DNA from: CAYRYU01 sp964428355
GTDB taxonomy: Bacteria; Muiribacteriota; Ozemobacteria; Ozemobacterales; Ozemobacteraceae
NCBI GenBank assembly: GCA_964428355.1
Contig: CAYRYU010000013.1
Span: 1-64,000 of the forward strand
Reading direction: 5' to 3'
Length of the DNA: 64,000 nt
Shown: positions 1-7,382 of the stretch, piece after piece
How positions within the stretch are numbered: position 1 is the first letter of the stretch
Layout of the letters: every line of letters starts with the position of its first letter
The notes under the pieces: model-generated
Database searches by the model: none
What the model was told of the DNA's origin: nothing
Seen by the model: only the letters and a program-made list of their open reading frames with translations
Position numbers and translations under genes: made by a program

Positions 1-1217
1 GGCCGGGCCTGGGCGATGAAAGCCGCGCTCTCCAGATCATCGCGGGTGGACAGCAGAAGGTAGTTCCTGCCGGTTTCCAATTGACCCATCCAGAACGAGA
101 CCAACAGGATTGCCAGAATCGAACGCCTGACCCCGGATCCGGGTATCTGCCGCGAAAGATCCGCGAAGGCCCCCGCCAAAACGACGGGAAACACGCTGAC
201 GAGAAGCCTGGTATTGGGGGGGAAGAACAGGAGGGTAAAAGGGCCCACGACAATCGCGAAGACGAAGAGGAGGGGCCTTCCCTTTTTGGGGTGGGAGAAC
301 CCATTGACCATGGCCATCAGGAAAAGGAAGCAAAGAAACATACCCCCAAGGCTCGTTCCCCCCAACGCCCGCGGAAAATCGAACAGAATACCCTGCTCGA
401 TTCTTCCCGCCTGGCGGGAGAGCCGCTCGATCGGGTGCCTGAGAAAATCCTCCACAAGGGTGTCGAACTCTTCCGGGGTGGCCTCGTTGACCTTTTTCGA
501 GAAGGGCATCCCTCCCAGGACGGACCAATGGGCAACCACGTTCCGCCAGTTTTCCTGATGGAAGGGGTTGCCGAAGTGATACCGGTTCACCAGCATCTGT
601 GGTGTTCCCGAAAGAAAGCACCCTGCGATGGCCAGGAGAATTCCTGCAACCCGGAGGTTTTTGCGGTCGAGAAGAACGGCCAACAGAAGGGGGATCGCCA
701 GCTGTGCGCCCTGGTATCTTGTCGAGGTTGCCGCGCCGATGACAGTTCCCGCCAACAGGAAGGTGGAAAGGGACCGCTGGTTTTCATCGAGGAGCTTGAG
801 ACAAAAAAGGAGCGAGGAAAGAGCGAGGCAGTGAAAGAGCATGTCGGATGCAGCGCGGATGGAGGCGATCCAGGTGGTGGTGATGGCGAGGACCATCAGG
901 GCAACCAGGAGGGAATAGAATCTGGAGCAGAACCTGCGGGCCACCAACCAGGTCAGCATTATGAACAGCCCTCCCGAAAGGACCGACACCGTCTGGCAGG
1001 CACGGAAAACAGGGATTCCCAGGAGATGCAAACCTGCTCCGAGAGCCTGGAAAAGCAGGGGGTGAAAGACGTCGCGAGGGATGCGGCCCGACGCTATCTC
1101 ATGGGCCTGCCCGCAGTAGTTGTCGAGCTCGGGATTCGAACTGTCGGTGTCCTCGAGGGGATGACCATGCCAGGCAAGGAGTCCGAATACGAAAAGGCCC
1201 CACAAGGGGAGCAGCAA
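1..1217 (-). CDS. Membrane glycosyltransferase, PMT/GT39-like (3' part only)
   Basis: An uninterrupted minus-strand reading frame runs from about 1259 to the window start and leaves the window without a stop. It encodes about 405 visible residues of a polytopic membrane protein, with an N-terminal hydrophobic helix followed by an acidic loop containing NPELDNYCGQAHEIASG. That layout is typical of dolichyl-phosphate-mannose/ArnT-like glycosyltransferases, whose first periplasmic loop carries the catalytic acidic residues. Further hydrophobic stretches (such as LVALMVLAITTTWIA and FLCFLFLMAM-type segments) continue to the edge. By family it would transfer a sugar from a lipid-linked donor to a periplasmic acceptor; that role is inferred. 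No ATG is available. I took TTG at 1217; an upstream GAGGGA near 1254-1259 suggests the true start may lie a few codons earlier at a rare codon. It follows the flagellar operon in the same direction by about 40 bp, so it may be co-transcribed. Confidence 0.7.
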   Translation of the reverse strand, partial: MLLPLWGLFVFGLLAWHGHPLEDTDSSNPELDNYCGQAHEIASGRIPRDVFHPLLFQALGAGLHLLGIPVFRACQTVSVLSGGLFIMLTWLVARRFCSRFYSLLVALMVLAITTTWIASIRAASDMLFHCLALSSLLFCLKLLDENQRSLSTFLLAGTVIGAATSTRYQGAQLAIPLLLAVLLDRKNLRVAGILLAIAGCFLSGTPQMLVNRYHFGNPFHQENWRNVVAHWSVLGGMPFSKKVNEATPEEFDTLVEDFLRHPIERLSRQAGRIEQGILFDFPRALGGTSLGGMFLCFLFLMAMVNGFSHPKKGRPLLFVFAIVVGPFTLLFFPPNTRLLVSVFPVVLAGAFADLSRQIPGSGVRRSILAILLVSFWMGQLETGRNYLLLSTRDDLESAAFIAQAR

Positions 1218-1260
1218 AGGAGCCCATCGGAGAACCCTTCGGACCGAAACCAGGGTTCCC

Positions 1261-2280
1261 TCAGCGGAGGTTCGCCTGTGTCGAGGCGATCAGATTCTGA
1301 AGGCTTGGAGGAACGTAGGAACGCGGACCTGACAAAGGCAGCTGAGGCTGGTTCTGGGAGATCCGAAGGATTTTCCCCGCTTTTTCGGGATCCATGAAAC
1401 CAAGTATGAGTGCCGACTTGTCGGGTGGAATCCCTTTCAGGATCTCGAAGATCATCTTGTTGTCGCTCACCTCGTCGAGAATTCCCGCCATCGATCGCGG
1501 ATCCATGGTTGCGGCGATGTTCTGGACGGGTTTCAACCTGTTCTCATCCTCCATGAACCTGATGAGGCTTGATTCGAGGGTGAGCGCTTCCGAGGCAAGT
1601 TGCCTGGAAAGAAGATCCATGGCTTCTTTTCGGACGTTCAGGTCCTGTTTCAGATCCTCGATGAGTTTCTTTTCCTTCAGGAGGTCCTCCTGCATCGCCC
1701 GAAGCTCCTCTTGCCGCTTCCGATACTCGTCGTCAAGTTCCTTGTGGCGCTTGGGGAGGTCTGCCTGTTGGGAAGCGATAAGGCCCCGGTAGGCCAGGTC
1801 AAGGTCGTGTGCCCGGTGTTCGAGCTCCTCCTGGCCGTCCTTCATCATCTGGTCGTATCGTTTCCTCTCGCGGAAAATGAGCTCCTGGTAGCGTTCCTCA
1901 TCCGGAAGCTGGTGAAGCTTGACGAAATCGTAGTATTTCGCGAGGGGCCATCGCTGGCGAATCGAGGTTGGAACCATGTAACGGAACTGGACGATATCGA
2001 GGAAATCGACCATCAAAAGGGTCAGGACCCCAAGGCCGGTGAAAATCCCAACGAGGAGGACGTTGAGCAACGCCATCAGGGCACGGAAGAATCTCGAGGG
2101 CGTCGCTTCGCCGGGCTCTTCGGAAGCCTGCGCACCTTTCCCCTTTTCCTCGGGTCTTGCCTTTCGCGGGGGAGGACCCACCGGCGTGTCGGTGGGGAGA
2201 ACCGCGGACCCTCCCGCATCAGGCGGGCGTCCGTTCCTTTCTCCGGGTTTGGTTCCGGATGTTGTTGTTCCTTCAGGCAT
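1261..2280 (-). CDS. MotE/FlbB-like flagellar protein with MgtE_N-type domain
   Basis: This 339-residue protein has a Pro/Gly-rich cytoplasmic N-terminus (1-60), one transmembrane helix (about 66-92), a long charged coiled coil (about 125-250) and a C-terminal helical module. The module contains IAATMDPRSMAGILDEV and ILGFMDPEKAGKIL, which match the repeated short-helix pattern of the MgtE N-terminal domain. Proteins of this build (FlbB in spirochaetes, MotE in alphaproteobacteria) are membrane-anchored flagellar motor or stator-associated factors, commonly encoded after fliJ. Here it lies two genes downstream of fliJ, 17 bp after the lytic transglycosylase gene. The motor-associated role is inferred from architecture and position. 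Confidence 0.75.
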   Translation of the reverse strand: MPEGTTTSGTKPGERNGRPPDAGGSAVLPTDTPVGPPPRKARPEEKGKGAQASEEPGEATPSRFFRALMALLNVLLVGIFTGLGVLTLLMVDFLDIVQFRYMVPTSIRQRWPLAKYYDFVKLHQLPDEERYQELIFRERKRYDQMMKDGQEELEHRAHDLDLAYRGLIASQQADLPKRHKELDDEYRKRQEELRAMQEDLLKEKKLIEDLKQDLNVRKEAMDLLSRQLASEALTLESSLIRFMEDENRLKPVQNIAATMDPRSMAGILDEVSDNKMIFEILKGIPPDKSALILGFMDPEKAGKILRISQNQPQLPLSGPRSYVPPSLQNLIASTQANLR

Positions 2281-2297
2281 GGACTACTCCTGAAAGA

Positions 2298-2912
2298 CTA
2301 ATCGGCTTTTTTCCCGAGTGACTCCAGGACTTTGCTGACGAAATTCCTCGTTTCGGGGAAAGGAGGGACGCCTCCGTGTTCCCGGACTTTCGTCGGGCCG
2401 GCGTTGTAGGCCGCCAGGGCCAGCGAAAGATTTCCCGAGTTCTGGTCGAGGAGCCTGGCGAAATACCTGGTTCCCCCGGCGATGTTCGATTCCGGATCGA
2501 ATGGGTTCTCGACCCCAAGCTCCTTGGCCGTTTCGGGCATGAGCTGCATCAGTCCCATCGCTCCCTTGCGGCTGACATTCTTGGGATCGAATCCCGACTC
2601 GACTTCGATGATTCGGCTGACCAGCTTCGGATCGAGATCGTGGAGAAGGGAGTATTTCCGGATAAGATCGCCGAAATCAGGGATCTGGGACGATGCCGGG
2701 GACAGTCCGGGAAGCGGGAGGGGGGAAGGTTTCGGCAGGGGAACTGCCCCCGCGGCCTTCTTCCCTCCGGCATCCGCTGGCTCGCTTTTCTTCGCGTCAG
2801 CGAGGGCATCAGCGAATGTCTGCTTCTCCCGACGGATTTTCCGCGGGCTGATCCCGCGAAATGAGTTGTTGATCTCCTCGATCCGCTCGAAAATATGCTT
2901 GATGTCAATCAT
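2298..2912 (-). CDS. SLT-type lytic transglycosylase in the flagellar operon
   Basis: The 204-residue product has a C-terminal goose-lysozyme-like SLT domain (about 80-200). Hallmarks are EVESGFDP with the catalytic Glu near residue 105, GAMGLMQLMPETA, and the AAYNAGP motif. It should cleave peptidoglycan glycan strands, plausibly to let the flagellar rod cross the wall; that link comes from its operon position. Residues 1-75 are charged then Pro-rich and show no signal peptide or transmembrane helix, so export would have to be non-Sec, perhaps through the flagellar apparatus. The start overlaps the fliJ stop by 8 bp, indicating translational coupling. No FlgJ rod-binding domain is visible. 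Confidence 0.9.
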   Translation of the reverse strand: MIDIKHIFERIEEINNSFRGISPRKIRREKQTFADALADAKKSEPADAGGKKAAGAVPLPKPSPLPLPGLSPASSQIPDFGDLIRKYSLLHDLDPKLVSRIIEVESGFDPKNVSRKGAMGLMQLMPETAKELGVENPFDPESNIAGGTRYFARLLDQNSGNLSLALAAYNAGPTKVREHGGVPPFPETRNFVSKVLESLGKKAD

Positions 2913-3360
2913 CTGCGGTTTCCTCCACCTGCGGGGGATTGAGGCGGGTGGCGAAATCGTCCATCCGCTTCTGGTCCCGGGCTTGTTCTTTCTTCACGAA
3001 CTTCTTTTCCTCACGTTCCCGAATCTTCTCATAGGTCTTCCGGACACGCCGCTTCTCCATCAACTCCGCGAGGATCTTGTCCCTCTGCGAAACAAGTCGG
3101 ACCCGCTCCTCGCGATGGAACTCCTTCGTGTTGAGAAGCCGCTGGAAATAGACCGCATACATGCGTACCCGTTCCATCCTTCCCGCGAGGAGGTCCTGGA
3201 CTTTTTCCTCCACCCCATTCGCATATTCCGATTCGAGGTTCGCGATCATGGAGTCGATTTCCGCGATCTGCCCTTCCTTGATCGCGAGCCGGGTCTTGAC
3301 CTCGGTTTCGTTGTGGACGGCTAGTCGGAGCAGCTGGTCGAACTTGAAGCGGAAAGCCAT
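2905..3360 (-). CDS. fliJ: Flagellar export chaperone FliJ
   Basis: This 151-residue, highly charged, almost entirely alpha-helical protein begins MAFRFKFDQLLRLA, the typical FliJ opening in which the chain starts with a short aromatic/basic segment and then forms a long antiparallel coiled coil. FliJ is the central stalk-like component of the flagellar type III export ATPase and escorts substrates. It follows fliI by 2 bp and overlaps the transglycosylase gene by 8 bp. Length agrees with the family (about 147). Identification rests on fold signature plus position, because FliJ sequences diverge strongly. Confidence 0.9.
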   Translation of the reverse strand: MAFRFKFDQLLRLAVHNETEVKTRLAIKEGQIAEIDSMIANLESEYANGVEEKVQDLLAGRMERVRMYAVYFQRLLNTKEFHREERVRLVSQRDKILAELMEKRRVRKTYEKIREREEKKFVKKEQARDQKRMDDFATRLNPPQVEETADD

Positions 3361-3362
3361 GA

Positions 3363-4664
3363 TCAGGACAGGATCGACTCGAGTCTCGCCACCGCCCTGT
3401 CGAAAGGAATGGCCTCATCGATCCCCTGCTTGATGAACTCCTGGATGCGGGGCAGGCGGGCGATCGCCTCGTCGATCTTGGGGTTCGTGCCGGCCTTGTA
3501 GGCTCCGATCCCGATCAGGTCCGAGGACTGCTGGTAGGTCGAGTAGAGCTCCCGCACCCTTGCGGAAACGTCGAACTGGCGCTTGGGAACGATATCGGGC
3601 ATGAGTCGCGAGATGCTCGCGAGGATGTCGACAGCGGGATAGAGGCTCTGCTGGGCGAGCTCCCTGCTGAGGACCAGGTGTCCGTCGATGATACCCCGTA
3701 CAGCGTCCGCGACAGGCTCGTCCATGTCGCCCCCCTCGACGAGAACCGTGTAGATAGCTGTGATCGACCCTTTCCTGGCGGTTCCGGCACGTTCGAGAAG
3801 CTTGGGGAGCAACGAAAAGACGGAGGGGGTATAACCGCGGGTCGTTGGGGGTTCCCCTATGGCGAGTCCGATCTCACGCTGGGAGAGGGCGAAGCGGGTG
3901 ACCGAGTCCATCATCAGCATCACGTCCTTCCCCTGGTCGCGGAAATACTCCGCGATGGCGGTGGCCGTGAAGGCGGCCTTCACCCTGAGAAGGGCGGGCC
4001 GGTCCGAGGTTGCCACGACGACAACGGATCTGCGCAAACCCTCGGGGCCCAGATCCTTCTCGATGAAATCCCTTACCTCGCGGCCCCTTTCACCCACGAG
4101 TCCGATCACGTTTACATCCGCGTTCGAACTGCGACAGATCATTCCCATCAGCGTGCTCTTGCCGACGCCGGACCCCGAAAAGATCCCCATCCGTTGCCCT
4201 TTTCCGAAGGTCAGGAGGCCGTCGATGACCTTGACCCCGGTCGAAAGTGGCTCGGAGATCCTTCTCCGGGAAAACGGGCTCGGGGGATCGCGGTTGATCG
4301 GAACCCGGTCGAGCGGCGGGAGATCACCTTTCTCGTCGATCGGGTTTCCGAGCCCGTCGACCAGCCTTCCGAGGAGGGCATCTCCGCCGGGAGCGGTCAG
4401 GGGAGTGCCCACCGGGAGGACTTCGCTTCCCTGGCGGATTCCAGTGGTGGAGAGGAGCGGCATCAGGAGAACGGAACCCCGCCGGAACCCTACCACTTCG
4501 CAGGGAAGGGGCCCGATGGCCGTCATGACGTTACAGAGTTCACCGACGGGGATCTGCGGCCCGGTGGCTTCGACCAGAAGCCCCACCACCTGGGTTACCC
4601 GGCCCGTAACCCTTATCGGGTCAGCCTGGTCGATCACGGACCGGTAGCCTTCAAAGGGGAACAC
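3363..4664 (-). CDS. fliI: Flagellum-specific ATP synthase FliI
   Basis: The 433-residue protein is the hexameric ATPase energising flagellar type III export. The Walker A loop GSGVGKST lies at about residues 164-171. It is followed by GLVGERGREVRDFI, the Walker B region MLMMDSVTRFA, and the FliI/YscN-type segment REIGLAIGEPPTTRGYTPSVF. An N-terminal beta-barrel domain occupies about 1-95. Length is normal for FliI (about 440). It sits between fliH and fliJ, the standard arrangement; the gap to fliH is about 62 bp. All ATPase motifs are intact. Confidence 0.98.
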   Translation of the reverse strand: MFPFEGYRSVIDQADPIRVTGRVTQVVGLLVEATGPQIPVGELCNVMTAIGPLPCEVVGFRRGSVLLMPLLSTTGIRQGSEVLPVGTPLTAPGGDALLGRLVDGLGNPIDEKGDLPPLDRVPINRDPPSPFSRRRISEPLSTGVKVIDGLLTFGKGQRMGIFSGSGVGKSTLMGMICRSSNADVNVIGLVGERGREVRDFIEKDLGPEGLRRSVVVVATSDRPALLRVKAAFTATAIAEYFRDQGKDVMLMMDSVTRFALSQREIGLAIGEPPTTRGYTPSVFSLLPKLLERAGTARKGSITAIYTVLVEGGDMDEPVADAVRGIIDGHLVLSRELAQQSLYPAVDILASISRLMPDIVPKRQFDVSARVRELYSTYQQSSDLIGIGAYKAGTNPKIDEAIARLPRIQEFIKQGIDEAIPFDRAVARLESILS

Positions 4665-4726
4665 GGTTGCCTCCTGCTATCGTCTCCCGCGACGGAGTGA
4701 AGTTCATTCCCGAAAATGAGCGGAGC

Positions 4727-5875
4727 TCATTCGCCGCGGTTCAGGAACTTCAAGAGAGCGTTTTCCAGTTCCTGGGCCTGGGTTTCGACCGAGGCGTCGA
4801 TCGTACCGACCCCGGTTTCGATCTTGATCCCGCCCGGCTGAAGGTTGGAATCCTCCACGATCTGAAGATCACGGACGGTGGACAACCGGCGCATGAACTC
4901 GGTTTTGTGGCTCTCAGTCATGCTCTTGTCCTTGAGGTTGATCCGGAGAACGATCTTGTCGACCTCGGAAACCTTGTTAATGGCGGCATCGATGTTCTGG
5001 AGAATGATCTCGGGCCGGGAAAGGGGTTCCACTTTCAGGACCCGCTTTGCGAAGGCAAGGATGATCCGGACCATTTCCTCCTCGGCGGACTTGAGGAGGC
5101 CCATCCGGCTTGTCTGGAGTTCGGTTACGAGCATCTCCGTCTCCTGGATGAGGTTCTGCCATTCGAGGCGGCCTTCCTGGAGGCCCTGTTCCTCACCCTT
5201 CGAGATTCCTTTCTCTTCGCCGAGCGCGTACCCTTCCTTGAAGCCCTTGTTTTTGGCTTCCTCGACGTGTGCCTGGGCGGTCTTCCGGATCGAATCAGCC
5301 TCTGCGCGGGCCCCTGCAACGAGATTCTCACCGCTCTTGCGGCCCAGTTCGAGAGATTTGGCGATCTCCTCCTCGGTGTTCTTCCGCCGGGCGATCAGCT
5401 CTGAGTGAAGCTTTTCCTCCTCCCTGGAAAGGTTGCTCTCCCTTTTGACCAGTTCCTGTTCCCATTCCTTGAGCCGAAGTTCGAGGGCGGCCAGTTCGAG
5501 GGCTTTTCTGGTGGCCGCGCCGAAGGAGGATGGCTGCTTGCCGTCCGCCGCAGGAGGGACATGCGTTTTCCCCGCAACGGCCGCGTCAAAAGGGGGGGGA
5601 GGAGGAGGTTGGTGGAGCGGATGGCCCTTGGGGGCAGGCGTCCCGGTCGGCGAGGTTGAAGGCGGCTTCACTTCTTCGTGCGGGCTGTCGGGGGCTTCCC
5701 GCTCTCCGATCTTGGAGTTGGCTGGGCCTGTCAGGAGTTCGGCCGAGAGTTCCTGGAAGACTTCTTCCTCGTCGAGTTCACGCTTTGGAGGCGGCGGAGG
5801 TTCCTGCCCGGTGGGAACACCGGACTTCTTCTTGTGGTCGATCTTGACCTGGAATGACTTGAAGATTCTCGCCAT
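4727..5875 (-). CDS. fliH: Flagellar assembly protein FliH, long form
   Basis: The 382-residue protein is the peripheral-stalk regulator of FliI. The C-terminal ~230 residues carry the FliH hallmarks: a coiled coil rich in Glu/Lys, a Gly-spaced helix (KNKGFKEGYALGEEKGISKG, a GxxxG-like repeat), then the ATP-synthase-E-like domain ending in GGIKIETGVGTIDASVETQ. The first ~150 residues are an extra, low-complexity extension with proline runs and no recognised domain, making the protein clearly longer than the usual 230-250. It lies 12 bp after the short FliG-like gene and upstream of fliI. Confidence 0.93.
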   Translation of the reverse strand: MARIFKSFQVKIDHKKKSGVPTGQEPPPPPKRELDEEEVFQELSAELLTGPANSKIGEREAPDSPHEEVKPPSTSPTGTPAPKGHPLHQPPPPPPFDAAVAGKTHVPPAADGKQPSSFGAATRKALELAALELRLKEWEQELVKRESNLSREEEKLHSELIARRKNTEEEIAKSLELGRKSGENLVAGARAEADSIRKTAQAHVEEAKNKGFKEGYALGEEKGISKGEEQGLQEGRLEWQNLIQETEMLVTELQTSRMGLLKSAEEEMVRIILAFAKRVLKVEPLSRPEIILQNIDAAINKVSEVDKIVLRINLKDKSMTESHKTEFMRRLSTVRDLQIVEDSNLQPGGIKIETGVGTIDASVETQAQELENALLKFLNRGE

Positions 5876-5887
5876 CTGCCCCTCGGA

Positions 5888-6331
5888 TCAATCCACCCAG
5901 CCTTCGCCGTTTCGGATGATGAACAGTTCGCGTTTTTCGATCAGGCGGCGGATGGTTTCCATCATCCTGTCCCGGGCGGACTCGATTTCGGTGACCGGGG
6001 TCGGGCCCAGATTCTGGATTTCATCCCGGAGGTCCTGGATCCCGCGCTGGGACATGTTGTGGGCGATGTTCTGGAGGACCCCGTCAGAGGTTCCTTTCAT
6101 GGCGAGCGCGAGGTCCCGGAGTGTGGTGAGCTTCAGGAGTTTCTGGATTCCGCGGGGATCGGCGAACTCGAGATCCTCGAACAGGAGGAGCCGGCGTCGG
6201 AGTTCGGTCGCGATCGTCGGCGCGCTTGCCTGAAGGCCCTGGAGGATATTGCGGGTCGTCTGGGGATTGGTGTATCGCATGATATCCGCGAGGATATCGA
6301 TTCCCTTTCTCTGGGCGGTTGGACTAGCCAA
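5888..6331 (-). CDS. Stand-alone FliG C-terminal-domain paralogue
   Basis: This 147-residue protein aligns by eye with only the last ~130 residues of the FliG encoded just upstream. Shared features are LLLFEDLEFADPRGIQKLLK versus the FliG FVFEDVVLIDDRGIQRMMK, the MKGTSDGVLQNIAHNMSQRG versus GVTDEVKEKFYKNMSKRA stretch, and a final GP.....IE.AR......R region. In FliG this domain forms the C-terminal torque-generating part of the switch complex. The gene lacks the FliG N and middle domains that bind FliF and FliM. It overlaps the fliG stop by 8 bp and precedes fliH by 12 bp, so it is made together with the switch. Function unknown; it may modify torque generation or regulate assembly. Confidence 0.85.
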   Translation of the reverse strand: MASPTAQRKGIDILADIMRYTNPQTTRNILQGLQASAPTIATELRRRLLLFEDLEFADPRGIQKLLKLTTLRDLALAMKGTSDGVLQNIAHNMSQRGIQDLRDEIQNLGPTPVTEIESARDRMMETIRRLIEKRELFIIRNGEGWVD

Positions 6332-7370
6332 TCAGTTCCTCCTCTCCGGGGCGGGAAATGATGATCTCGCCCTTGGCCTCGAGGCTCTTCACGATGGCGA
6401 CGATGCGCTGCTGAGCCTGATCGACGTCGCGTATCCGGACGGGACCCATGTAGGCCATTTCCTCCTTGAGCATTTCCGCCGCGCGCTTCGACATGTTCTT
6501 GTAGAACTTCTCCTTGACCTCGTCGGTGACGCCCTTGAGGGAGATCGAAAGATCCTTGGGATCGATCTCCTTCATCATCCGCTGGATTCCGCGGTCGTCG
6601 ATGAGGACGACATCCTCGAACACGAACAGGCGTTTCTTGATCTCCTCCGCGAGGCTCGGTTCCTGGACCTCCATCGTTTCGATGATCGTCTTTTCGGTTG
6701 CCCGGTCGACCTGGTTGAGAACGCCGACGAGGGATTCGATTCCGCCCGCGCTCGTGAGGTCCTGGCCGATGATTGCCGAGAGCCTCTTTTCGAGGTAGTT
6801 CTCCACCTCGCGGGTGACGTCTGGGCTCGTGCGGTCCATCAGGGCGAGGCGCTTGGCGATTTCGGTCTGGGTGTCGGGAGCGAGGGACTGGAGGACGATC
6901 GCTGCCTTCTCGGGCTGCAGGTATGCCATGATCAGGGCGATCGTCTGGGGGTGCTCGTTCTGGATGAGGGTGGCGAGTTGGGTGGGGTCGGCGGTCCGGG
7001 CGGCCTCGAACGGGCGCACCTGGAGCGAAGTGCCCATCCGGGACAGGATTTCGAGCGCTTTTTCCGGGCCCACCGTCTTCTCGAGGAGGTGCTTGGCATA
7101 TTCCAGGCCTCCCTCGGAATAGAACTGCCGGGCCATCATCAACTGCTCGAACTCGAAAAGGACGGCTTCCTTCACGTCGGTCGAGATCTTGCGCTGTTTG
7201 GCGATTTCGATGGTGAGGGCTTCGATTTCGCTGTCGGAAAGAGCCTGAAAGATTGCCCCGCTGGTTTCGGGCCCGAGGAAAATCAGGAGAATTGCCGCCT
7301 TCGTCCGGCCCGAGAGGACAATCTCGGGTTTCTCCTGATCCTGGGACATTGCGGTCGATTGAAACGCCAC
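6324..7370 (-). CDS. fliG: Flagellar motor switch protein FliG
   Basis: The 348-residue protein has the full FliG layout. The N-terminal domain (AAILLIFLGPETSGAIFQAL) binds FliF, and the middle domain carries the EHPQTIALIMAYL motif that binds FliM. The C-terminal domain has FVFEDVVLIDDRGIQ and the charged helix that contacts the stator. FliG forms the rotor ring at the base of the MS ring and transmits torque. Length is normal (about 335). It lies 12 bp after fliF and overlaps the short FliG-like gene by 8 bp. Confidence 0.98.
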   Translation of the reverse strand: MAFQSTAMSQDQEKPEIVLSGRTKAAILLIFLGPETSGAIFQALSDSEIEALTIEIAKQRKISTDVKEAVLFEFEQLMMARQFYSEGGLEYAKHLLEKTVGPEKALEILSRMGTSLQVRPFEAARTADPTQLATLIQNEHPQTIALIMAYLQPEKAAIVLQSLAPDTQTEIAKRLALMDRTSPDVTREVENYLEKRLSAIIGQDLTSAGGIESLVGVLNQVDRATEKTIIETMEVQEPSLAEEIKKRLFVFEDVVLIDDRGIQRMMKEIDPKDLSISLKGVTDEVKEKFYKNMSKRAAEMLKEEMAYMGPVRIRDVDQAQQRIVAIVKSLEAKGEIIISRPGEEELIG

Positions 7371-7382
7371 CCTGTATCCCCC

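Noticed and set aside
81..1397. 438-codon plus-strand open frame
   Set aside because: Very rich in Glu, Gly, Arg, Pro and Gln with no domain. It is the complement of a clearly hydrophobic membrane-protein frame and of the end of the MotE-like gene.
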